From CAYZMS01 sp964479625 (GTDB lineage Bacteria; Bacteroidota; Bacteroidia; Chitinophagales; Saprospiraceae): a DNA stretch of 64,000 nucleotides. The DNA is taken from positions 1 to 64,000 of the forward strand of contig CAYZMS010000023.1 of assembly GCA_964479625.1 (NCBI GenBank). The letters are read 5' to 3'. The notes below the pieces were generated by a model. That model had not been told where the DNA came from. It saw nothing but the letters and a program-made list of their open reading frames with translations, and ran no database searches. Below are positions 50,922-59,869 of the stretch, piece by piece. How positions within the stretch are numbered: position 1 is the first letter of the stretch; every line of letters starts with the position of its first letter. The position numbers and the translations under genes were made by a program.

Positions 50922-53339
50922 TCAAAACGGGTATCCAAAAGCAAAGATAAAGTTCAGGTTTTCCTTGCGCCAGTTGGGGTCGCCCAGGTCAATTTCATCG
51001 CCTACCCATCGTTCACCTTCGGGCAGCCAGGGCTTGGTGAGCGGGAAGGCGAAATCGAAGCGGAGGATGAGGTAGCCAAAGTCATACCGAAGACCAATAC
51101 CCGTGCCGACCCCGAGTTCTTTATAGAAATCAGACCAATCAAAAAGGGCTGGGTCATCAGGAGTTGCCGTTCTGTTAAGCCAGACATTGCCGGCATCCAG
51201 AAAGCCGGCGAGTTCTATTTTTTTTCCAAAGCGCTGGCGCAGTTCCAGGCTGCCTTCGATCAAAAAATCACCCTGCCCGGCTAATAGATTGGTACCTGCC
51301 TCTGCCGGATCTTGTGTGCCGGGCCCTAGGGTTCGGGGGACAAAAGCTCGGATACTATTGGGGCCACCAATGGTGTAATAGTCCACTATGGCTCTTAGTA
51401 ATTTATCCTCGAAAGGGTAAGCGTTATTTACCCTCAAGCGGGCTGCCAAGGAGGTGGGGGCTTTCGGTTTAAAAAAATAGCGCAAATCATTCTCGATTTC
51501 GCCAATGATCGTTCGACTGGATTCCTGTAGGAGGAGACCAAAATCCTGCGGTAGGGTTGCCGTTAAAGCCAGCCCTGCCCTGCCTCTATAAAACCAGTTG
51601 TGGGTTTTTTCTTCCTCCAGGCGGCTGTCAAACGTGAAGATATACTCTGGATTATAGGATATGCTGGGTTCAAAATTGGCAAAAAGGTTGCCATCCGGTT
51701 CTTCGGATTCCCGAAAAGCGACCCATTGCAGTAGGTTCTTGAGCTGGTTATTCTCATAGTTAAGGAGTTGGTACTCGAAGCGCAGGGGGTTGAACTCATT
51801 CAGGATGGTTTGCTGTCGCTGCCAGATGTATCCAAAGCTCAGGGTTAGTCCAGTTAGGCGTGCAAAGGGTGCATAGCCAGGGTCATCCTGGAGCTCTTCC
51901 AATAATTCGTCCAGCCTTAAAAAGAGGATGGGGGCAATGAGACTATCCAGAGGAACCCGGAATCGTTCTTGTGTTAACTCCAGGGAGAGTTTGGTATCCG
52001 CTCTCCTAAGTTGGGCTCGCTTGCGCTTTTCGACAAAAGGGATCCACAGGCCGCTGGTAATATAATCGTAATCCAGTTCTAGTTCTTCAAAATAATCCCG
52101 GGGGGCATTTTCCAAAGGGAAATTGAAATTAGCCGTAAGATTTAAATTCCCCTGGCTGGCCCGTCGAAAAAGGTTCCGGTGCTTATGATCAAGAGAAATC
52201 TCTGGCCCCCAATAAAGGGAGGGTTTCCAATAACCCCCAACGCTGGCACTGATCGTTTGGCGCTCCCGGGCTTTGAGGTATATTTTCATATTCAGTTGGG
52301 TGGTATCCGTTTCTGAACGATCATAACGGATATTGACAAACTGGAAGTAGGGGATATTCAATAAACGGCTAAGGGTGTTTTCATGACGTTCCGTACTGTA
52401 GTAGTCGCCCGGGTTGAAAAGAGTGGCTTCTTCCAGTACGTTCGGTTTCACGTTTTCCACCCCTTGTACAATAATGACACCCCTGAAGGGAATGGTGTCC
52501 AGAGGCCTGTTTAAAGTGGGGTTGAAATCCGGATGAATATAGATCTTACCTATGCGATACCGGTCAATTTCATTAGGTTTTACCCCTTCTTTTATACTCA
52601 TGCGTAGTTGTACTTCCCCTTCTTGTCGCAGGGTGTCGACCTTAAAGTGCAGATAGTCGTCATCGAACATGTAAAACCCTTTGTCTTGCAAGGCTTCGGA
52701 GATGGCCTCTCGTTCTTTCTTCAACACTTTAAGCGAATAGGGCTTTCCTACTTGAAGGTCGGGGTTGGGTGGTAACTGTTGGATAATTTCCCGTATGGTA
52801 GAATCTTCCACCCTGTTTTCTATCGTTCCGAATTGATGTTGTTTCGGAACCTTGACCTGGTAGTTTACCTTTACTTTTTTCCCCTTCTGGTCGAGGGTGT
52901 CAATAAAGGTGGTGCAGGAGGGGGCGAAATACCCGTTATTGAAGAGTTGATTCTCCATATATTGGGTCGTTTGTTCGAGCGCAGCAGGTTTGAAGACTAC
53001 CGGGGGTACCCCCAATAGGCGCTGGAAAAAATTTTCTTTCCCGCTTTCTTTGTAGGCTTTGGTGGTGAAAAGGGAAAAGAACTTTAATTTAAAAGGGATC
53101 CCAAGGATTTGCCGATTGGGTTTTTGGTTAACCAGGCTTTGTACCAGGCCTTTAATTTCTTTTGGTTTTGTTTCTACGGAATCAGGTAGCTGAATGGTAA
53201 ACTCTGCGCCTTTGTACAATTGCTCGCCAGGTCTCAATGCCTTGGTGGACGCGCAAGAGGCAACCAGGAAACAAAACAACCCAAGCCAACTTAGCTTACA
53301 GGCAATGGCCCCCGGGTATTTCAAGTGGAAACCGGTCAT
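50922..53339 (-). CDS. tamL: TamL-type outer-membrane lipoprotein (Omp85 family)
   Basis: 805-aa BamA/TamA-like protein with a lipoprotein signal (LSWLGLFCFLVASC, lipobox Cys about residue 29), which defines the Bacteroidota TamL variant. POTRA-like domains span about 40-400 (VENVKPNVLEEATLFNPGDY, KVLKKEREAISEALQDKGFY), then a C-terminal 16-strand barrel (ELDYDYITSGLWIPF; YTIGGPNSIRAFVPRTLGPG; GTGIGLRYDFGYLILRFDFA). It acts with TamB to insert or move outer-membrane components. Start overlaps the tamB stop by 4 bp, an operon. Confidence 0.9.
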   Translation of the reverse strand: MTGFHLKYPGAIACKLSWLGLFCFLVASCASTKALRPGEQLYKGAEFTIQLPDSVETKPKEIKGLVQSLVNQKPNRQILGIPFKLKFFSLFTTKAYKESGKENFFQRLLGVPPVVFKPAALEQTTQYMENQLFNNGYFAPSCTTFIDTLDQKGKKVKVNYQVKVPKQHQFGTIENRVEDSTIREIIQQLPPNPDLQVGKPYSLKVLKKEREAISEALQDKGFYMFDDDYLHFKVDTLRQEGEVQLRMSIKEGVKPNEIDRYRIGKIYIHPDFNPTLNRPLDTIPFRGVIIVQGVENVKPNVLEEATLFNPGDYYSTERHENTLSRLLNIPYFQFVNIRYDRSETDTTQLNMKIYLKARERQTISASVGGYWKPSLYWGPEISLDHKHRNLFRRASQGNLNLTANFNFPLENAPRDYFEELELDYDYITSGLWIPFVEKRKRAQLRRADTKLSLELTQERFRVPLDSLIAPILFLRLDELLEELQDDPGYAPFARLTGLTLSFGYIWQRQQTILNEFNPLRFEYQLLNYENNQLKNLLQWVAFRESEEPDGNLFANFEPSISYNPEYIFTFDSRLEEEKTHNWFYRGRAGLALTATLPQDFGLLLQESSRTIIGEIENDLRYFFKPKAPTSLAARLRVNNAYPFEDKLLRAIVDYYTIGGPNSIRAFVPRTLGPGTQDPAEAGTNLLAGQGDFLIEGSLELRQRFGKKIELAGFLDAGNVWLNRTATPDDPALFDWSDFYKELGVGTGIGLRYDFGYLILRFDFAFPLTKPWLPEGERWVGDEIDLGDPNWRKENLNFIFAFGYPF

Positions 53340-56300
53340 TGCTTGGGTGGTTTTGGGTCTTCCTTTTTCTTGAGCAAGAAACGAATTCGATCAAAGTCTT
53401 TGGAAAAAACCAAAGCACCACCCAGCTTTACATCGCTACCACCGGTGAATTCGTTTTCATCCCGTTTATCATACAGGCGGATAGAAAAATCCCCCTCCTT
53501 ATCCAGGTCGTACTCTATGGTGATATTGTCGAGAAAGGCCTGAGATTGGTTCTCATCATTACTGGTAGTGTTGGCAACCCCATCGATGGATATTTCCAGT
53601 CGCCCGTCCAGGAGCGTTTTCTCTAATTGAACGGTGAATTCCGTATTGGAGAGCACCCCATAATCTCCATCCCCTTCTATTCCCAGGTCAATATCGACAA
53701 ATTGAATATATTGATTGGCCAGTTTATTGAGGTTGTCCGTAATTAAGCTGTTTAAGCCATCCTGAAGGCCCAAATTCGGGTTGAAAGATGCAGAAGTGGC
53801 AGAAATAAAACCATTAAAAAGGATAAGGCTGAAAGCCTGTAGGTTCATGTCCGATTGGGAGGTGCGAATCTGGGAGAGTGCATCTTCGATCATTTGATCT
53901 TCTGTGCTGTTCCTCGAATCTGCCAGTTGAATGTCAGTGATGATTTCCGGTTCTTCCAATTCTCCGCTTACATTGATAAGCACATCAAATTTTCGCCTTC
54001 CGGGATTAACTGCATCCTCTGCATCCGGATCCTGCTGGAGAATAGGTTTGGGGTTAGCCCTGGTAGTGTAGGTGGTTTCAACCGAAAGGGTTGGGTTGTA
54101 AGGGTCGCCGATCCAGGATAATTCGCTGTCAGCTCCCAGTTCAAAATTTAAACGAATAAGGTCTGTGTAGGTATAGAGGAAGTCCCCTTCCGTCAGGCTG
54201 AGCATTCCCTGCAGGTCAATATTGCTGAACGAAAGCATGCGTAGGGTGAGGTCTCCCTCCGCTTTTCCGGTGAAGTTGTCTCCAGCCAGCGGGTTGGTAA
54301 TAACTATGATCTCCAGATCGTCCGAAATGTCAGCATTGAGATTGATGTCGAAGATCGAATTATCCACAGAGGGAGGAGGAGTGTAATCATCCAGTGCTTT
54401 GCGATCTTCAATATTAAAATCAACAAAGGTGATAACATCCTCCCCCCGGTCTACTTTCGAATTTCGAAACTGGTCGTAGACGTAGGTAAAAGTGGATTTT
54501 CGGTCGGTGCTCAGGTCAGCTACGATAATCGGGCGGTTTAAAGGACCCCGCAAGGAGGCATTCCCGTCCAGCCTTACAAAACCGTAATACAGCTCGTTGT
54601 GCTGTCCCTGGGTATTGAGTACTATGAAGTCATTTAAATTCGCACTCAGGTTATACCGGAAGCTTCGGTAATCGTTACTGAGGACCCCCCCGCGAATGGC
54701 GGATTGATTATCAAGACTATCCCTGATGATCCAATTGCCCTCCAAATTGATACCCGTAGGGGAAAAGAGGATCGTTTGGTTTTCGGCCCGATACAGGGAC
54801 TGGTTCACGAGCGGACGGAATTCAAGATCGCTCAGGGAAAGGGTACCTTGTGTGGTGATATCCTCCGGGCTTCCCGTAACGGATAATTCCCCTTCGGCAA
54901 GACCTTTGACGTCTTTCAGGTATTGGGGGAATAAACTATTAAGGATGCTCAGGTTAAGTGGGCTGGAGCTTACCCTAAAGTCCAGTTCCTCTCCGATATT
55001 CCTTTGATCAAAGGTGCCGCTGATCTCCAGGGCACTTTCCGGCCCAGTCAAGCGGGAATTGACTTCAAAGCGGTCGGGAAGTTCAATTCTAAATTCCAGG
55101 GATAAATTACCTGTCTTATCACTTTGAATGTGAAGACTATCGACCTGAAGGTTGGACTCGATCACCGGGTGTAGTGCAAGTAATTCATGAATAAAGATGG
55201 TACCGTTAAGGCGACCGGTAAAAAGGTCTTTGCGGTAATTGATCGATTTGGAGAATTGTTCCAGTTGAAAATCCTCAAATTGGATCTCCAGGTCATCCTT
55301 GTCTTGGGCGACCAAATGAAGCCCTGTATTCTTCGCTTCATTGCTAAGGGACCAGTTTTCGAGATCAAAGCTGTTTTCCCGGATGATGGCTCTGGCTTCC
55401 TCCGGCAGGGTCCAGGGCTGGTAATTGATGATCCATTCGTCCGGAAATTCGACTAGGGTGGCAGAATCACCAGGCAGGTTGCTTAAACTCAAGGACAGCA
55501 GTAAGCGTACCTCTCCGGTAGAATCCGTTTGCACCAGTTGGTTATTGAAAACCCCTTCATTCAGATGCCCCTGCCAATTAATTCCTTTGACCTCCAGCAA
55601 ACCAAAAAGGTCAGCCTTGTTGAAGCCAAGATCGTAGTTGAGGTCTTCAGGGCTACTATCCAATATCAGGGAGAGTTCATCGACCTCGTAATTTTGATAC
55701 CTCAAATGGGGTAGGTTCCAGCTGAGGTCAAGTTTTTCTTCATCGGGAACAAAATTACCTTCGAATCTGGTGGGCGAGATCTCTTTTAATCCGGGTATTA
55801 TGCCTGAACTTAAGAATTGCGTCTCTTCCAGGTTAACAAAAAAATGCAGGGAATCCTGTTGGCCTGTTTGCTCCTTCTTCAGAGGACGGATCGAAGGGGG
55901 CTTTAAATAATAGAACAGGGCCGATTTGAATCGTGGTATAATGGTCTTAATGTCGAAAGAACCACCGATCTCCGCCTGAACCTGGGAGGAGGAAAGGACG
56001 AGCTCATTTTCACGTTCATGCATCAGGAGGGTGGCTTGGAGGCTGTCCACTTTTTCAAAAGCAGCGTCATAACTAATGGTAAAATCAGATAGCTTTAGAT
56101 AGCCTTCCAGTCCCTCCTCATCGATATAAACGGTTTTTTCCTGCAATCCCCCATAAAAATAAAATGGCTTATCCGATAGGCGGAGGAATTGAAAATTGAT
56201 AAAACTGGCCTGGAGTTCCAGGGATGTATTGGGCAGGGAATCCTGGAAATCGCCGGAAAAGACCAGGCTAAAATCAGCCTGGTTTTCTTTGAGGTAACTT

Positions 56301-58615
56301 TGGGCATCCAGGTGGAGCTGGTGAAAACTACCCGAGGTATGCCAGGGCCCAGCCCATTGGTCCGCAAAAACGGTTGGAGTCAGATCGATCTCAAATGTTC
56401 CGGTGGCCGTTTCAGGCTTAAAGCCCTGCCCTTGTATGCTGATTAAGCCGTTGAGCTCACTCAACCGACCGGAGGGGATCAGGTCAATAGAATCCCCTGG
56501 GATTAATCCGTTAACGTCAAAGCTGCTTAACTGGAGTTGCACCCGATAGCTACTATCTTGGAGGCTGCCTTTCAAATCCAGTTCACCGGCTGAAGTCAGA
56601 AGTTGAAGGTCCGAATGGATGCTATCACCGGCTTGATTGAATTGACCTTCCATTTGTTCAATATCGGGAAGTTGAATGCCGGCCGGAAGTACATCCGGTG
56701 GAAGCAACCCTTTGAGCTGGGCGGCAGCCAGATTTAGGTGATCGAACTGAACCTTTATTTGCCTGTCCCGGGCATTTTGCAGGGCTTCGATATGGGTGGT
56801 AAAGGTGATAGCTGTTTCCGGTTTCTGGCCGCGACCCCTTAACTGAGATTGAACCCAAAGGGTATCCAGAGTACCTCTACCTGCTGCTTTTAACTCTATC
56901 GTGGGAGGTAATGTAATATAGGCTGGTAAGACAGGCGGTTGGAGCAGCCCCCTGAGAGCGGCAGAGTCAGTGACTAGGGTATCCAGTTGAAATTGATAGG
57001 CCAGTGTATTGGTTTTGGGCAGGCTTTGTAACTCCCCTTTTAAGTTGAGGTGGAAATCCTGGGGGCGGGTAGTTAGTGATAGGTCCACATTCAAATCGTT
57101 TAAAGGGCCCATTAACTGGGCAGTTCCTTCGATCGACTCAGGGGGGCGCAAGTAAGTAAGGAAAAGAGAGGTGTCCAGAAAAGTGAAAATGGTTTCCTCT
57201 TTTACTTCGAACTGGGACAGGTTTATATCCATGGCCAGGTCTGGGTATTTGGAAATATCGCTAAGCCTACCCGAAGCCAACAGGCTGAGGCCCCATCCCC
57301 GCAGGTCAAGTTCTCGGATTTGCAGATCATCCAGAGAGCCAGCTACGGCTCCCTTTAGGGTAATAGAACGGCCTTTGAAATCGCTAAACCACTTACGTTC
57401 AGCAAGCAAAGGCAAGGCCAGGGCCAGGTCGTTTGGGTCGATCCTGGAAGGGGCAAGTTCCGCTTGAAGGGCTATGGGCTCAGGAGGAAGTTTCAGGCTG
57501 AATAAGGGGGCAATGATATTCGAATACCCGGTCTGAAGGATCAAGTCTTCAAGGTGAATGGAATCAGGTTGATAATAAACCTGGGCAATTGCCTTTTGTA
57601 TGCTTGCGCCCCGGGATTCCTTAAGCCGGAGGTCTTCCAGGGCCCCGCTAATGTGTATGTTGTCATAATGTAGGTCGGATACCTTTAGGTGCAAGTTCGA
57701 AAGGGCCAACTTTCGATAATCGAAGATGCCGGGTGGGATCTCCCCAAAATGCAGCCGGTGGGCATAGTTACCTTCTTGTAGTTGAGCCTGGGAAGCATGA
57801 AATTGTATCCCCTGTTCATTCATTTCGAAGAAAAAATCAGGGGTTTCAAAAAGTTGAAGATCCGCGCTTAGATCCAGTTGATCCATTGCGAGCTTAAAGT
57901 CGAGCTCCCTTAATTGGATATCCCCCATTTTTAAAGTGACTGTAGGAGGAGAAGCCCTCTTGGTGCTATCTTTTTTGGAGGAATCTCGCTTTTGCATTTC
58001 CAGCTTAGCGCTGGCTCCTTCAAGTTGTACGCTGTGCAGTTCGAAAAACAGGTTTTGTAGATCGGCCAGCTTTGGATCGATCACTAAACGATCAACGGAG
58101 GCGGAAAAATCCAGGCTACTCTCCTTGTAGGTGAAAGCTGTCCTTAGCAATTCCAACGGCCCCTGTTTAAGGAAGATCGACCAGGGGGCGCGATTCTCTT
58201 TTTTAGGCCTGGGATTAGGGGAGGAAAAGGCTTCCAGGAGGAATTGGTAGTTCTGATCCACCAGCTGGCAGTTGGCATCCAGCAACCTGATGGTATTGAT
58301 GGTTATCTGTTTTTGTAGGAGGTGGTTTAATTCCAGTCCAACCTCCAGGGTGCCGGCATACAAAAGAGTATCACCCTGTTGGTCCTCCAGATAAACTCCC
58401 TCAATAAGGTAATGACGGGGCAGACGGAACCGGATTTTTTCGACTTGCACTTCGGTGCCCAGCTTCTTTTCCAGGTAATGTATCGTTCTGGAACGGGCAA
58501 AATCCTGTACTCCGGGCAATTGAATAAGTAGAAGGCCCAGGGCGAGTATTAGGAACAAACCTAACAAGACCCAAAGGAAAATTCTACCCACCGATTTTAC
58601 TGAAAGGAGGACCAT
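53336..58615 (-). CDS. tamB: Translocation and assembly module protein TamB
   Basis: Very large (1759 aa) inner-membrane-anchored periplasmic-spanning protein. A single N-terminal membrane helix (residues about 10-30, FLWVLLGLFLILALGLLLIQ) precedes long beta-rich, AsmA/TamB-like repeats that form a hydrophobic groove for phospholipid transfer. The C-terminal TamB domain (about 1350-1759) has VDRGEDVITFVDFN, LAGDNFTGKAEGDLTLRM and TVQLEKTLLDGRLEISIDG. It is longer than the Escherichia coli protein (about 1260 aa). It is translationally coupled to tamL. TamB is linked with outer-membrane integrity. Confidence 0.92.
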   Translation of the reverse strand: MVLLSVKSVGRIFLWVLLGLFLILALGLLLIQLPGVQDFARSRTIHYLEKKLGTEVQVEKIRFRLPRHYLIEGVYLEDQQGDTLLYAGTLEVGLELNHLLQKQITINTIRLLDANCQLVDQNYQFLLEAFSSPNPRPKKENRAPWSIFLKQGPLELLRTAFTYKESSLDFSASVDRLVIDPKLADLQNLFFELHSVQLEGASAKLEMQKRDSSKKDSTKRASPPTVTLKMGDIQLRELDFKLAMDQLDLSADLQLFETPDFFFEMNEQGIQFHASQAQLQEGNYAHRLHFGEIPPGIFDYRKLALSNLHLKVSDLHYDNIHISGALEDLRLKESRGASIQKAIAQVYYQPDSIHLEDLILQTGYSNIIAPLFSLKLPPEPIALQAELAPSRIDPNDLALALPLLAERKWFSDFKGRSITLKGAVAGSLDDLQIRELDLRGWGLSLLASGRLSDISKYPDLAMDINLSQFEVKEETIFTFLDTSLFLTYLRPPESIEGTAQLMGPLNDLNVDLSLTTRPQDFHLNLKGELQSLPKTNTLAYQFQLDTLVTDSAALRGLLQPPVLPAYITLPPTIELKAAGRGTLDTLWVQSQLRGRGQKPETAITFTTHIEALQNARDRQIKVQFDHLNLAAAQLKGLLPPDVLPAGIQLPDIEQMEGQFNQAGDSIHSDLQLLTSAGELDLKGSLQDSSYRVQLQLSSFDVNGLIPGDSIDLIPSGRLSELNGLISIQGQGFKPETATGTFEIDLTPTVFADQWAGPWHTSGSFHQLHLDAQSYLKENQADFSLVFSGDFQDSLPNTSLELQASFINFQFLRLSDKPFYFYGGLQEKTVYIDEEGLEGYLKLSDFTISYDAAFEKVDSLQATLLMHERENELVLSSSQVQAEIGGSFDIKTIIPRFKSALFYYLKPPSIRPLKKEQTGQQDSLHFFVNLEETQFLSSGIIPGLKEISPTRFEGNFVPDEEKLDLSWNLPHLRYQNYEVDELSLILDSSPEDLNYDLGFNKADLFGLLEVKGINWQGHLNEGVFNNQLVQTDSTGEVRLLLSLSLSNLPGDSATLVEFPDEWIINYQPWTLPEEARAIIRENSFDLENWSLSNEAKNTGLHLVAQDKDDLEIQFEDFQLEQFSKSINYRKDLFTGRLNGTIFIHELLALHPVIESNLQVDSLHIQSDKTGNLSLEFRIELPDRFEVNSRLTGPESALEISGTFDQRNIGEELDFRVSSSPLNLSILNSLFPQYLKDVKGLAEGELSVTGSPEDITTQGTLSLSDLEFRPLVNQSLYRAENQTILFSPTGINLEGNWIIRDSLDNQSAIRGGVLSNDYRSFRYNLSANLNDFIVLNTQGQHNELYYGFVRLDGNASLRGPLNRPIIVADLSTDRKSTFTYVYDQFRNSKVDRGEDVITFVDFNIEDRKALDDYTPPPSVDNSIFDINLNADISDDLEIIVITNPLAGDNFTGKAEGDLTLRMLSFSNIDLQGMLSLTEGDFLYTYTDLIRLNFELGADSELSWIGDPYNPTLSVETTYTTRANPKPILQQDPDAEDAVNPGRRKFDVLINVSGELEEPEIITDIQLADSRNSTEDQMIEDALSQIRTSQSDMNLQAFSLILFNGFISATSASFNPNLGLQDGLNSLITDNLNKLANQYIQFVDIDLGIEGDGDYGVLSNTEFTVQLEKTLLDGRLEISIDGVANTTSNDENQSQAFLDNITIEYDLDKEGDFSIRLYDKRDENEFTGGSDVKLGGALVFSKDFDRIRFLLKKKEDPKPPKQ

Positions 58616-58902
58616 TCCGAAAATTAAGGATTTGTTGAGAATGCGAAAGCTACTTCTTTTTTAAAGCCCCTTGGCTGGAAAAGATCAAGTAGAAAAAGAT
58701 GGTTATCGTTTCCTAAAAATCATTGCCTTTTATTCTGCTTTCTGTATATAAGACTTTTTAAAAAATGGGATTTATAAAATATGGCCGAAAAAATTTTGGT
58801 ATATGTAAAAAATATATTTTTTTGTGCTTGTTAAGGTCAAGCGACAGTTGTGCTGGCTCTATCCCTTCAAAGATATTTTGCTAACTAAAATTTCACAAAC
58901 AC

Positions 58903-59739
58903 ATGTTCAAGAAGTTGACGCTTTTTGTGCTGGCAGCTGCCGTTGCCCTCACCGTTTACTCCTGCGAAAAGGAGGAGTACCAATCTGAAGAGGTTGTGAT
59001 CCCACAGGAAATTATTGACAAGGTCTACCACCTGGGTTTTAATCCGGATGGTATTATTCCGTTCGAAGATGGTTATATCGTTGAAGGCGATATTTTCCTT
59101 TCGGAAGCATTCCTGGATGAAAGCCACGACGAACATTTTGTTCCCGAGGCCGAACAGTACCGCACGACCAACGTGGTTAGTACTGGTGGAAACAGGGTGA
59201 TCACTATTTACATGCCGTCCAGTGGACGTCGTGGTTTCAACAGCACTTACCAGGCAGCCTTGGATGATGCGATCGCTCGTTACAATGCGCTTGGGCTGGA
59301 TTTGACTTTCCAACGCACCGGAAATGCCTCTTCAGCGGATATTGAAGTCCGCCGATATAGTTTTTTCCAGGAAGTTTTTCAGGGATTACTGGCTCAGGCG
59401 GGCTTTCCCAGCGGAGGAGATCCTTATGATGAGATCTTTGTGAATGGCCGCGTAGCCGGTAGCTTTGCGCCCGGCGGATTGGCTACCGTGATCGCCCATG
59501 AATTGGGCCACTGCATTGGGTTCCGCCATACTGATTATTTTGACCGTAGCGTATCTTGCGGCGGTTCACCAACTAATGAAGGGAGTGCAGGTGTTGGAGC
59601 CATTTTGATCCCTGGTACACCTTCGGGGGCTTCCGTTTCCGATGGTTCCTGGATGTTGTCCTGTACCGATGGAAGCAGTCGTCCCTTTAACAATGATGAT
59701 CGCACGGCCCTGCGTTGGATGTATGATGGCAACTTTTAA
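58903..59739 (+). CDS. M57-type zinc metalloprotease lipoprotein, paralogue A
   Basis: 278-aa lipoprotein (signal LTLFVLAAAVALTVYSC) with the zinc-binding motif HELGHCIGFRHTD (H199, H203 and H209), the HExxHxxGxxH pattern of metzincin-like enzymes. It matches the dual-action HEIGH metallopeptidases (M57). Other motifs: HLGFNPDGIIPFEDGYIVEG, HFVPEAEQYRTTNVVSTGGN before the catalytic domain (possible propeptide), DYFDRSVSCGGSP, and SWMLSCTDGS (Met-turn-like). It is followed by a strong terminator. Closely related to the copy at 62858, with an S8 protease gene between them. Confidence 0.9.
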   Translation: MFKKLTLFVLAAAVALTVYSCEKEEYQSEEVVIPQEIIDKVYHLGFNPDGIIPFEDGYIVEGDIFLSEAFLDESHDEHFVPEAEQYRTTNVVSTGGNRVITIYMPSSGRRGFNSTYQAALDDAIARYNALGLDLTFQRTGNASSADIEVRRYSFFQEVFQGLLAQAGFPSGGDPYDEIFVNGRVAGSFAPGGLATVIAHELGHCIGFRHTDYFDRSVSCGGSPTNEGSAGVGAILIPGTPSGASVSDGSWMLSCTDGSSRPFNNDDRTALRWMYDGNF

Positions 59740-59766
59740 TTAGCTGCTACCTTTGGTTCTATTTTG

Positions 59767-59810
59767 ACGTCTCCAATCACCACAGGCGATTGGAGACGTT
59801 CTCTTTTTTC
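59767..59810 (+). terminator. Terminator after M57 paralogue A
   Basis: Perfect 12-bp stem (59767-59778 with 59788-59799) with a 9-nt loop, then a T-rich run TTCTCTTTTTT. About 30 nt after the stop. Confidence 0.88.
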
Positions 59811-59869
59811 TATTCGACTGGTTTAGACTAAATAGGGCCGGGGTAGACTAATAAATATGAGGTCATTTC